Positions 34,501 through 43,281 of a stretch of DNA of 64,000 bases are shown here, piece by piece. The notes under the pieces were generated by a model. The model ran no database searches. It worked only from the letters and a program-made list of their open reading frames with translations, and had not been told where the DNA came from. This DNA is from Rariglobus sp041662485 (GTDB lineage Bacteria; Verrucomicrobiota; Verrucomicrobiia; Opitutales; Opitutaceae). Numbering within the stretch: the first letter of the stretch is position 1; every line of letters begins with the position of its first letter. Location of the stretch: contig JBAZSJ010000013.1 in the NCBI GenBank assembly GCA_041662485.1, positions 36,051 to 100,050 of the forward strand, given 5' to 3'. A program made the translations under genes and the position numbers.

Positions 34501-37500
34501 ATGAATACCCAACGCATCCGTCTCCCGTTGCTCGCGGCCACCCTGCTGACCGGCGTTTCCACCCTTCCCGCCGCCGATGTCACTTGGGTGGGCAACACCT
34601 CCAATCTCTGGAACGTCGGCGCCAACTGGTCCACGGGCGCGATACCGACGTCGGGCTCCACGCTGGTCTTCGGCGCCCCCGGCTCATCGGGTGTCGCGCT
34701 ATCGGACAACATCACCAGCCTGACGGTGGGTGGCACCAACACCGATGGCATCGTTTTTGATTCGACCGCCGCCGGCTACACGATCACCAAGACCGGCACC
34801 CTCACGCTCGCGAGCAGCGGGACGGGCATCGGCATCAAGGACACGTCCCTCTTCGCTCAGAGTATCGCCAACCCCAGCTTCTCGAGCAACCAGACGGTTC
34901 AGGTCGGCGACACGACCGGCGCGGCGCTTTCCACGCTTACTATCCAAGCCGGATTTTCAGGGGGAACATCTCGTTTCACAAAAACCGGCACCGGCCTGCT
35001 GGCGTTCGGCGGTAGCGGCTCGACGTTAGGTGGATTGACCGTGAATCAAGGGACCGTAGGTGTCGGAAACGACGGCCAGATTGGGACAGTCCCCACTGGC
35101 ACCACCGCAACGGTGGGTTGGATTGTCCTCAACGGCGGAACGCTTCGGGTGCAAGCCAACACGGGTGGTTCTTGGGAGATCAATGCGAACCGCGGCATCG
35201 CTTTGGGCGATAACACGGCGGGCTCAGGCGGCACACTCAACCTTTATACCACCAATGCTGCCGTGAACGCGGTTTCCGTAACCTACAACGGCATCATCGC
35301 CAACTATGGAACCGCAGCAAACAGCCTGACGAAGACAGGCATTGAGATCCTCTCCCTAGGCGGCCCGAATACCTACACCGGTGCGACCAAGTTGAACCAG
35401 GGCCAGATGACCTTGGATTTCACCGCCGCCACGGCCCCCACCAGCAACATTATCAGCAACAGCAGCACCCTGGTGATGGGCGACATGCCGACCTCTTTGT
35501 CCAATACCACGTCCGGAAGTCCGATCCTCTTGGTGCAGGGCAGCAACACGGCTGCCACGAGCCAGACCTTCGACGGAACCGCCATCCATGCGGGCAATGC
35601 CAGCTTCATGGCACGCGGCGGCACCTCCACTTACAACACGACCCTCTCCCTCGGCGCGCTTACCCACAGTGCGGGCGGCACCGTCGGTTTCAGCACCATG
35701 ACAAATACCTCCAGCGGAAAGGGCGTCATCACGACCACGACCACGAACACCAACGGCATCCTCGGCGGCTGGGCCACCACGGCGGCGTCCGTGGGCACCG
35801 GCACGGTTCCACTGACGCAGACCGACTGGGCGGCCAACGACGGCAGCGGCAACATCGTCGCCTACGCCGGCTACACCATTGCAACTTCCACGCTGGCAAA
35901 CAATGCGGCCAACAACGTCCGCATCGACAGCACTTCGAGCGGCAATATCACACCCACTTTCACTGCCAACGTCAGCGATCTGAACACGATCCAAGTGACC
36001 GATACGACGGCAACCCGCACCATTGCCGTTGGATCTGGCAAAACCCTTCGTTTCGGCGCGTTCGGAGCTATATGGAATAGCTCGAACAAAGCGTTGACCG
36101 TCGGAGTGGACACGGCCACCGGCGGCACGCTGACCGCCGGCGGTGCGACGGACACGGCAGGCGAAATCGTTTTCAACACGGTTGCCGCCATCACCGTCAA
36201 TTCCGCCATCGGCGACAATGGTTCAGGGGTCGTCAATCTCGTGAAGACGGGTTCCTCAAACCTGATCCTTAACGCGGCCAACACCTACACCGGCGGCACG
36301 GTCATCAACCAAGGAACCATAGGTGCCAAGGTCGCCGGGGCCTTCGGTGGCAGCGGCCAAACCGTGACCGTCATGACCGGTGCAACGGCCAGCCTGACCG
36401 GCACGGGACTCACCTACGCGAACAACTTCAACCTTGCAGGTAGCGTGGCGCTTACTCCGGGCACCAATACGGTGAGCGGCACGGTGACATTGCTGGGTGA
36501 TACAACAATCGGCTCTTCCGGTGCGGGCAGTGCCACGTTCACCGGCAAGATCACCGGTGACTACAACCTCTCGTTTATCGGCACCTCCAATACGCTGTCG
36601 AATACGGCCAACGATTTCGGCGGGAACCTGGGCATCAACGGATCTGGCGCATCGGCGATTTCGACCAGCGCTGTGACTGTGAAACTGGGCGCCAGCAACG
36701 TGATCTCCAATGGGGCAGGCAAAGGGAATGTCTATATCACCGGCGGTACGGCCGGTTCGACACTGGACATGAACGGCCAGACGGAGACGATCAACGGCCT
36801 CGTGTCCGGCGGAACCGTCGCCCAATCGCGCATCACCAATACGAACGCCGCGACAGCCACGCTCACCTTGGGCGACAACGACCAGACCGCCACCTATGCG
36901 GGCACCATCCTCGACGGCACCGGCAAAGTTGCGATCACCAAGATCGGCGCGGGCGTCCAGACTTTCGGCGGCGCCAATACCTACACGGGCAACACCACGA
37001 TTTCCAACGGCACGCTGGCGTTGAGCTCAACGGGCTCCATCGGCGGCAGCGCCATCGTCTCGGTCGCCTCGGGCGCCACATTTAACGTCAGCGCGGTCAG
37101 CGGCTACGCCGTCGCCTCGGGCCAGACCTTGCGCGGTGCGGGCTCCGTCATCGGAGCGGTCGCCGCCGGCAGCGGCGCGACGGTCGCGGGAGGCGTCGAT
37201 GCCAGCACCCTCGGCACGCTGACCTTCAGCGGCACGCTGGATGTCACTGCGGCGACGGTTTCCCTAAAACTCAACAGCACCGCCGGCACGTCCGATTTGC
37301 TCGTCGCCAACGGCCTCACGCTCGGCGGCGCCACGCTGTCGCTGTCGGAACTCGTCAGCGGGACCTGGGCCGGCGCCAGCACCTTCACCTTGGTGGATAA
37401 CACCTCCCTCACGAGCGTCAGCGGCACGTTCGCCGGTTATGTCGAAGGCGCCACCGTCACCGTCGGCAGCAATAACTTCACGATCAGCTACCTCGGCGGC

Positions 37501-37629
37501 ACAGGCAACGACATCACGCTCTCGGTTGCCGCCATCCCCGAGCCCTCCACCTACGCCTTCGCGGCCGGTCTCGTCACCCTGGGCCTCGTCATGGTCCGCC
37601 GCCGTCGCGCCGGAAAAGCCTCGGTCTGA
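34501..37629 (+). CDS. PEP-CTERM surface protein with autotransporter-associated beta-strand repeats
   Basis: 1042 aa with signal peptide 1-24 (ending PAA). Four clear repeats of the type (F/L/I)xKxGxGxxxFGGxNTYTGxTxIxxGTL start near residues 158, 276, 579 and 812, forming a long beta solenoid. C-terminus: IPEPSTYAFA near 1011, a TM helix, then RRRRAGK, an exosortase sorting signal. Not a true autotransporter, as no beta-barrel is present. Likely a large extracellular or surface fibre under control of the divergent LacI regulator. Confidence 0.9.
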   Translation: MNTQRIRLPLLAATLLTGVSTLPAADVTWVGNTSNLWNVGANWSTGAIPTSGSTLVFGAPGSSGVALSDNITSLTVGGTNTDGIVFDSTAAGYTITKTGTLTLASSGTGIGIKDTSLFAQSIANPSFSSNQTVQVGDTTGAALSTLTIQAGFSGGTSRFTKTGTGLLAFGGSGSTLGGLTVNQGTVGVGNDGQIGTVPTGTTATVGWIVLNGGTLRVQANTGGSWEINANRGIALGDNTAGSGGTLNLYTTNAAVNAVSVTYNGIIANYGTAANSLTKTGIEILSLGGPNTYTGATKLNQGQMTLDFTAATAPTSNIISNSSTLVMGDMPTSLSNTTSGSPILLVQGSNTAATSQTFDGTAIHAGNASFMARGGTSTYNTTLSLGALTHSAGGTVGFSTMTNTSSGKGVITTTTTNTNGILGGWATTAASVGTGTVPLTQTDWAANDGSGNIVAYAGYTIATSTLANNAANNVRIDSTSSGNITPTFTANVSDLNTIQVTDTTATRTIAVGSGKTLRFGAFGAIWNSSNKALTVGVDTATGGTLTAGGATDTAGEIVFNTVAAITVNSAIGDNGSGVVNLVKTGSSNLILNAANTYTGGTVINQGTIGAKVAGAFGGSGQTVTVMTGATASLTGTGLTYANNFNLAGSVALTPGTNTVSGTVTLLGDTTIGSSGAGSATFTGKITGDYNLSFIGTSNTLSNTANDFGGNLGINGSGASAISTSAVTVKLGASNVISNGAGKGNVYITGGTAGSTLDMNGQTETINGLVSGGTVAQSRITNTNAATATLTLGDNDQTATYAGTILDGTGKVAITKIGAGVQTFGGANTYTGNTTISNGTLALSSTGSIGGSAIVSVASGATFNVSAVSGYAVASGQTLRGAGSVIGAVAAGSGATVAGGVDASTLGTLTFSGTLDVTAATVSLKLNSTAGTSDLLVANGLTLGGATLSLSELVSGTWAGASTFTLVDNTSLTSVSGTFAGYVEGATVTVGSNNFTISYLGGTGNDITLSVAAIPEPSTYAFAAGLVTLGLVMVRRRRAGKASV

Positions 37630-37649
37630 TCCGTAACCATTCATTTGTC

Positions 37650-37705
37650 GGTAGGCTGCGAGCTTGCTCGCGCTCCGGGAAGCGCCCGCAAGCGGGCTGC
37701 CTACC
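37650..37705. repeat. Intergenic hairpin element, GGTAGGCTGCGAGCTTGCTC type
   Basis: Left arm GGTAGGCTGCGAGCTTGCTC (GCG), right arm GCGCCCGCAAGCGGGCTGCC (TACC): an imperfect inverted repeat sharing the GTAGG-type ends of the other elements. Lies directly after the PEP-CTERM gene and could serve as its terminator. Confidence 0.65.
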
Positions 37706-37810
37706 CGTTCACTCTTCAGTTTTCGAAATCACGAGGTAATTCCACGCCGACTGAATTTCTACGACTGATCCTGCTTTCCGCCATTCCTTCGTCTCACCCA
37801 AAATCCTTCG

Positions 37811-39145
37811 ATGCCCCTCGTTTCCCGTTCCGTGCTTTTCCCCGCCCTCATGCTGGCGCTGGCCGCCGCGTGGCCCGGCGCCGTCTCGGCCCAATCCGTC
37901 AAAACCCCGGCCGACTGGGACCTCAAGGTCGGCCAGAACCTGAAAGGCAAGCTTCCCGTCAAAGGCGAGGCTTGGCTGCCCGATGACGACACCTACGCAT
38001 GGCAGGGCGCCCGGTATATCGAAGGTTATCTCGCCCTCGCCCGGGTGACCGGCGACCGCAAATACATGAACGACTCGAGGGAAATCCTCGACTACATGCT
38101 CTCGAACCGGGACGACATCCGCTTCGCCGGCAAGCCGCTCAACGCGGTTTATTCCTACGCGCCGACCTACTACATGTTTCATCGCGGCACCCCGGCCAAG
38201 GGCTGGCGCCGCAAGTCAGGTCCGGTCACCCCCGAGGGTCCGTCCATGGGCGTATCCGTGCTCATCGACGGCCGCATCTGCGAGATGTTCATCCAGTGGT
38301 GCGAACTCGCCCGCCAGGGCTTTCCCGGCGTTTACGAGGCCGACATCACCCGCTACCTCGACCGCGTGCAGGAGACCATCGAGATGCACCTGCCCTCGTT
38401 TTTCCCGGTCGGCAAGGTCGATCCCGCCAAGATCACCTACCACGCCACCTTGCCTGACGGCGGGTTTCGCCACTGGTGGCATATCACCAAACTTCCCATT
38501 ACTCCCGCCGCGTCCGAAGCGCCCCGCACCTTCAGCGGGCAGATCCCCCTCAACCACAGCATGACCATGGCCCGGGCGATGCTCGGCTACGGCCGGCTGC
38601 GCGGCACCGACGTCTATCGCGACAAGGTGCAGTTGGTCGTGAATTTTTTCCTCAACTCCATCGATCCCGCGGTGAAGGACCGCGCGCTCTGGGAATACGA
38701 TCCGGCCCGCAAGGACCGCTTCGACATCGAGGACGTCGGCCACGCCACCATCGACCTGTCGCTCATCGAGGCCGCGTATCGCGCGGGCGGCTACGGCATC
38801 GACGACACCCTCGTGAAACGGCTGGTAAAGACGTTCCACGGTTTCTACTACGAGCCCACCCACGACGTGTATTTCAACATCAGCGGCCCCAAGAATCCCG
38901 GCGACCTGCCCCGCAAAAACTACGGCGAGCGCACCGCCATCGGCTTCGCTTCGTGGCTGTGGTTGGCGGAATTCGACCCGACGATCGCCGCCAAGGTGCG
39001 CGCCACCTACGAGGACTACTTCACTAACGGCTCGTCCGGCTTCACGATGGGCGGTTGGGGCAACCTGCTCTACGCGGAAAGCGTGATCGCGGGCAAGGCG
39101 GCCATCGTGCTGCCGAAGACGCCTGTCCAACCGGCCGCACGGTAA
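37811..39145 (+). CDS. Secreted protein, paralogue of 43282-45018, probable (alpha/alpha) barrel
   Basis: 444 aa with signal peptide 1-28 (ends AVSA). Helical-hairpin repeats typical of toroid carbohydrate enzymes: YAWQGARYIEGYLALARVTGDRKYM, VLIDGRICEMFIQWCELARQ, NHSMTMARAMLGYGRL, DIEDVGHATIDLSLIEAAYR. The same blocks occur in order in 43282-45018. I do not recognise a named family; a glycan lyase, hydrolase or epimerase of six-hairpin fold is the best guess. The His in EDVGHATIDL is conserved between the two copies. Confidence 0.75.
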   Translation: MPLVSRSVLFPALMLALAAAWPGAVSAQSVKTPADWDLKVGQNLKGKLPVKGEAWLPDDDTYAWQGARYIEGYLALARVTGDRKYMNDSREILDYMLSNRDDIRFAGKPLNAVYSYAPTYYMFHRGTPAKGWRRKSGPVTPEGPSMGVSVLIDGRICEMFIQWCELARQGFPGVYEADITRYLDRVQETIEMHLPSFFPVGKVDPAKITYHATLPDGGFRHWWHITKLPITPAASEAPRTFSGQIPLNHSMTMARAMLGYGRLRGTDVYRDKVQLVVNFFLNSIDPAVKDRALWEYDPARKDRFDIEDVGHATIDLSLIEAAYRAGGYGIDDTLVKRLVKTFHGFYYEPTHDVYFNISGPKNPGDLPRKNYGERTAIGFASWLWLAEFDPTIAAKVRATYEDYFTNGSSGFTMGGWGNLLYAESVIAGKAAIVLPKTPVQPAAR

Positions 39146-39169
39146 CGATCCTCGGGCAGCGAGTGTATG

Positions 39170-39242
39170 TGTAGGAGCGGCTTTACGCCGCGATGACGCG
39201 CGCAGCGCGCCTCCGGAATCGCGGCGTAAAGCCGCTCCTACA
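39170..39242. repeat. Intergenic hairpin element, family GTAGGAGCGGCTTTACGCCG
   Basis: Nearly identical to 17502-17574: the same ~24-bp perfect stem and inner GACGCGCGCAGCGCGCC stem, followed by CATTCAA. Sits between convergent genes. Confidence 0.85.
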
Positions 39243-39298
39243 TTCAAGCCGAAGCCAGCTTCGGCTTCGCTCCCGCCACCGTCTTTATCGGTTGCGAG

Positions 39299-40033
39299 TC
39301 ACAACCAGCGGGGCGGCGGCGGCAGCGTCTGATGCACCGCTCGCACCTGAATGCGGGTGGAGCCCGGATTTTTTGGCGAAAGGACGATCAGCAGCACGCG
39401 CGTGTTCGGGCTGACCGACAACGGCGCGTCATACAGCGCGACCCAGCCCGCCGGCATGCGCACGGCCAGACCCACCGGCATGCCCGGATCGTGATCTTCA
39501 TCGGGCGGGAGAAAAGCTGTGGTGGAAAATATATGCGAGATACCGGGCGGCAGCGAAACCTGCTCTCGTCCGATGCGACCGGCGAGGATTGCGGGCGTTG
39601 CGTTGATGACGCGCAGCGTCTCCGGCGGAAAGGCTGCGGGACTGTCGTCGCTGGCGAGCACGTCGAATTCCAAGCCGTCGGCGTCGGGCGCGGTCTTGGG
39701 AACAAGCACGAAAAGCGCGGTGCGCACCCCTTGCGGCCACGGCGTGCGGGCGACGATCTTCCGGACGGGAAGCCCCGTCACGGGATCAACGACCTCGCGC
39801 CCGACTTCCCATTTCTCGCCGGAAGCCGCCGGTTGCTCTGGCGAACGCACCTGGCGACTCAGGACAAGCGGGACAAGCGCCGACGGACTGCGGGCATAGT
39901 CTAGCCCGTTCCAATTGCCGGCCGAACCGGCGAGCACCGTAAACGTGCGGGGAAGCGCGGACTCGGCGGAGAACCCGCACACACTCGAAAAACCAAGGGC
40001 GAACAGGATCAAATATCGGTTGAGGAGAGCCAT
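39299..40033 (-). CDS. Secreted protein of unknown function, coupled to pilin-like protein
   Basis: 244 aa from ATG 40033, with signal peptide 1-23 (GFSA). Mature part is beta-rich with no known domain; Pro-rich end (PPPPRWL). Its start overlaps the end of the upstream gene by 25 nt, so the two are translated together and probably work together. Confidence 0.7.
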   Translation of the reverse strand: MALLNRYLILFALGFSSVCGFSAESALPRTFTVLAGSAGNWNGLDYARSPSALVPLVLSRQVRSPEQPAASGEKWEVGREVVDPVTGLPVRKIVARTPWPQGVRTALFVLVPKTAPDADGLEFDVLASDDSPAAFPPETLRVINATPAILAGRIGREQVSLPPGISHIFSTTAFLPPDEDHDPGMPVGLAVRMPAGWVALYDAPLSVSPNTRVLLIVLSPKNPGSTRIQVRAVHQTLPPPPRWL

Positions 40034-42951
40034 CGGAATTGGGTGATTTGAAATTTGCGGCCAAGGGGATACTTGACCGGGTTGGGTGCGAGGGGATCGG
40101 TCATCACGTTGGTGGTGCCGCTGGCGGGCGCGGTCAGGTCGGGGGTGCGCTGCACCACGGCCTCGCACCAGACGCGGCCTTCGGTGACGCCGGTGGCCGG
40201 GTTGACCGCGTCTCCGTAGGCGCGGACGACAAACGTGTCGGACCGCGGCGTGATGAACGGCGCGATGGACGTGAGGAGATCGGCCTGCGAAAGCCAGCCG
40301 GGGGAATAGGCGCGGACGCCGGAGGGATTGATGCCGGCATCGGCGATGGCCTGGGCGAGCACGCCTGCGTTGACGAAGCTGGCGAGAGTCGGAAACGGTT
40401 TTCCGCGTGTCTTTAACGCGCCCACCACGCTGGTCGCGAGAGCCTCGACCTGCGCATCCGTCAACACGCGCACGCCGCGCTTAAAATCCTGGTCGCCGGT
40501 CTCAGTAGGCGCCAGCGCGGGATCGGTGGAAAACTCCTGGGCGGAGGCGCTGAAGCGAAAATGGGCGTTGTCGAGCGCGGCGGGCGTGGACGCGGGGCTG
40601 GCGCCGCCGTAGGACCACGCGGGGATTTTTACGCCGCCGAGCACGGCGCGCCACGCGGTCTCCGACGTGGAGTTGATGTTGAACGCCCCCCGGATGAGCA
40701 GGTGCTTCGCGGAATGGACTCGGTCGCGCAGGGAATCATCGATGACCCCGGGACTGGAATCGCCGATGGCCGGAAGCGCGCCGCCCGGAGAAACGTAGAG
40801 GGCGGTGTAGCGGTTGGGCAGCGGCGACGGCGCGGCTGGATTCCAGGCGAACCAGCGCGGAATCGTGGAGAAAAAATACTTGTCGAAGTAGTCGTTGGCC
40901 GCGCCGCCCCAGGTGTTGCCGAGCATGTTGGGTTTCTCGCCGATCACATGCTGGAGCGAACCCATGGAAATCGGCTCCTGAGCACCGAGATCGAAGACCG
41001 CATAACGTTTCGCGGCGTTGAAAATGCCGGCGGTGGAAGCCTGATTGATGTCGCCCAGATTATCGGCGGGATTGGCGCTCCACGCCGGAAAAGTCGCATC
41101 GTAAAACGCCCCTCCGAGATTGGTGCGGCGGGGATCCTGGGGCGGATCGGTTACGGAGCCGCTGGAGCCGTCGGTCCAATAAGCGAGATCGTCGCGGAAA
41201 TCGTAGGCGTAACCGAAGAGAAATCCGGCGTAGCTGCTGAGATCATCGGGCGGCACCCGCGAAACCGTCGCTGCGGTAAACGCGATGGCCGGACGATAAA
41301 AGCAGAGCGGGTTGCCTTTGGTGTTCATCTGAACGGTGAAGGGCGCCGCGGTCGCATCGATGGCCGGGATGCTCACAACAAGCCCTCCGGGTATGACACC
41401 GGCCGGAAGGGTCGCGGTGGCCGGGGCGGTCGCGGTCCCGACATTTGCGACCACGGCACGGGTCACACCGCCGGTTACTCTAAGGATATCTCCTCCTCCT
41501 CCTCCTCGGACGACCCTGATCTGTCCGGGTGCCCAAGAGCTGATGCCCGTGGTCGCGGTGCTGTCCACCGTCGCCCCTATGGCAATATAGGCGCCTGCCT
41601 GGAGAATTTGATGGTTGAGATCCACCGTGTAAGGAGTCCCTCCGACTGTAACCGTAACGACCGGAAGATTCGCAAACGAAAGATTCAAGTCCGACCGTGC
41701 ATTGAGCGTGGCCGCGTAGGGATTCCAAAGCTCGGCCTGGATTTCATATTTGAGGGCAAGCTGATTGGCGGTGTTGCGATAGAACTGGAACTTGATCGCG
41801 CACTCGGTAAGCACCGGCCCCTTGGAAAACATGGGGAAGACCGTGTCGGCGCCGCTCATGGCCTGTTGCTGGTCGTGAAACGTCTGCAGGCCCGTAATCG
41901 TGGCGGGACGCTCCCGGACAAAGCCTTTGATCGCGGACGGAGTCGTCTGCGTTGAGTCGGAAAAATCCTGCCGCAACGCGCCGCTGGCGACACTGTGGTC
42001 CACCAGCACCGCGTAATTCACCGCGGTCGCGTCGTGAAAACGCGCGCGGCTTTCGTTCGCCGCGATACCGCCTCCGAGCGGGAGTTGCTGATACGTGAGG
42101 ACGTTCTGCAGCAGGGAAATGGTGTCGGGCAGAAACGATGAGAACAGTTTTTCGCTGCGCGGGCGCGGCTGGGCGAGCTGGCGAAGGCGGGCGCGTTGGT
42201 TGGGTTCGGCCGGCCAATTGCTACCGCTAGCGGAGGCATTGAAGCTGAAAGGCGGCACCAACACTGGCCTCGTGTCGTCGTAGTTGAGCGTGTCGGACTG
42301 GTCGTTGAGCGCAGCGCTGCTTTTCACTCCCTGGTCGCCGATCCAGTAGGCGTAGTGCCCGATGACGACGTCTCCGCCGGCGGAACCGAGCCCCGGAATA
42401 TGCGTCGAAGGCACCGCCAGAGGCTGGCGGACAAGTTTCACCCGTTCCGCCGGGGTCGAAACCGTGGCGTCGTCCAACAGAAAAATTTCGTCGGCTCCGG
42501 CGGCGACGGCGGGATCGGGCGCATTGGAAGGAGTGATCGCAAGGGGATCCGCGCCCTCGTTGCCGCTCACCAGCCAGGCGCGCAAGGTGGGCACACCCGC
42601 AACGGACTCCCACACGCCGGTCAGATAGGGCTGGCGCAGAGTGGAAGTCGAGGTGAGGTCGGCGCGGGTCGTCAGACGCTGGTCCAGCCCCGCCACCTTC
42701 TGGAGATTTCCGATCGCGAGATTGAGGGCGAGCATCGCATTCTGCCGGGCCTGGGAGGATTTCTGCGCGTTGGCCGCCACCTGCGTCTCGACGCGTGTGA
42801 GCGAGGCGAGCGACACAAGCAGGAGCACCAAAAACGCGAGGAGCGTGATCGTGATCAGCAGGGCAAACCCCGCGTTCCGCCTGCGATCAGGGATACGTCG
42901 GACGCGCTCAAGGACGGTAAAAGCCGGAGGGGTGGAGGGGGACGGAGGCAC
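40009..42951 (-). CDS. Large pilin-like membrane-anchored protein (Verru_Chthon cassette protein A-like)
   Basis: 980 aa. Residues 28-60 form a type IV pilin/PilX-like N-terminus: AGFALLITITLLAFLVLLLV, then SLASLTRVETQ, with the processing-like Gly before Phe but no Glu at +5 (as in GspK/PilX). The large extracytoplasmic part resembles the first protein of the Verru_Chthon cassette in size and start, from memory. Partner proteins B-D are not seen. Lies between two paralogous secreted enzymes. The 330-bp gap upstream (42952-43281) is AT-rich and holds a strong palindrome. Confidence 0.65.
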   Translation of the reverse strand: MPPSPSTPPAFTVLERVRRIPDRRRNAGFALLITITLLAFLVLLLVSLASLTRVETQVAANAQKSSQARQNAMLALNLAIGNLQKVAGLDQRLTTRADLTSTSTLRQPYLTGVWESVAGVPTLRAWLVSGNEGADPLAITPSNAPDPAVAAGADEIFLLDDATVSTPAERVKLVRQPLAVPSTHIPGLGSAGGDVVIGHYAYWIGDQGVKSSAALNDQSDTLNYDDTRPVLVPPFSFNASASGSNWPAEPNQRARLRQLAQPRPRSEKLFSSFLPDTISLLQNVLTYQQLPLGGGIAANESRARFHDATAVNYAVLVDHSVASGALRQDFSDSTQTTPSAIKGFVRERPATITGLQTFHDQQQAMSGADTVFPMFSKGPVLTECAIKFQFYRNTANQLALKYEIQAELWNPYAATLNARSDLNLSFANLPVVTVTVGGTPYTVDLNHQILQAGAYIAIGATVDSTATTGISSWAPGQIRVVRGGGGGDILRVTGGVTRAVVANVGTATAPATATLPAGVIPGGLVVSIPAIDATAAPFTVQMNTKGNPLCFYRPAIAFTAATVSRVPPDDLSSYAGFLFGYAYDFRDDLAYWTDGSSGSVTDPPQDPRRTNLGGAFYDATFPAWSANPADNLGDINQASTAGIFNAAKRYAVFDLGAQEPISMGSLQHVIGEKPNMLGNTWGGAANDYFDKYFFSTIPRWFAWNPAAPSPLPNRYTALYVSPGGALPAIGDSSPGVIDDSLRDRVHSAKHLLIRGAFNINSTSETAWRAVLGGVKIPAWSYGGASPASTPAALDNAHFRFSASAQEFSTDPALAPTETGDQDFKRGVRVLTDAQVEALATSVVGALKTRGKPFPTLASFVNAGVLAQAIADAGINPSGVRAYSPGWLSQADLLTSIAPFITPRSDTFVVRAYGDAVNPATGVTEGRVWCEAVVQRTPDLTAPASGTTNVMTDPLAPNPVKYPLGRKFQITQFRWLSSTDI

Positions 42952-43141
42952 GGGACAAAGGGCGGGCTCGGGGGACGGCGAGACAGGAATGAGGGGTGAT
43001 TCTAGACAAAGAATCCGACTTATTGTGACTTAAACAAGTAAATAATTGATTCACTGCCCCGCCTTGCCCATGGCTTGTCTTTTTTTACCTATTAAACCCA
43101 GCATGTATTGCTACATATCCTCCCTGTGGAAAAGTCGGATT

Positions 43142-43171
43142 AATATCAAGATGACCTGTCATTTTGATATT
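43142..43171. promoter_or_regulatory. 30-bp near-perfect palindrome in divergent promoter region
   Basis: AATATCAAGATGAC, two central bases, GTCATTTTGATATT: 14-bp arms with one mismatch, in the AT-rich gap between the pilin-like gene (minus) and the secreted gene at 43282 (plus). ATTTGAT/ATCAAAT arms follow at about 43187-43214. Best read as an operator for an unknown repressor. The rest of the gap shows no gene. Confidence 0.55.
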
Positions 43172-43281
43172 TATGATAATTTTTTGATTTGATTAAGTAT
43201 AATATTTATCAAATGGGTTCTTCGTCAACCGCCTTTGGCCTTCACGGCTGAAGGTGTCTCTACCCACCCCACCCATACCCC

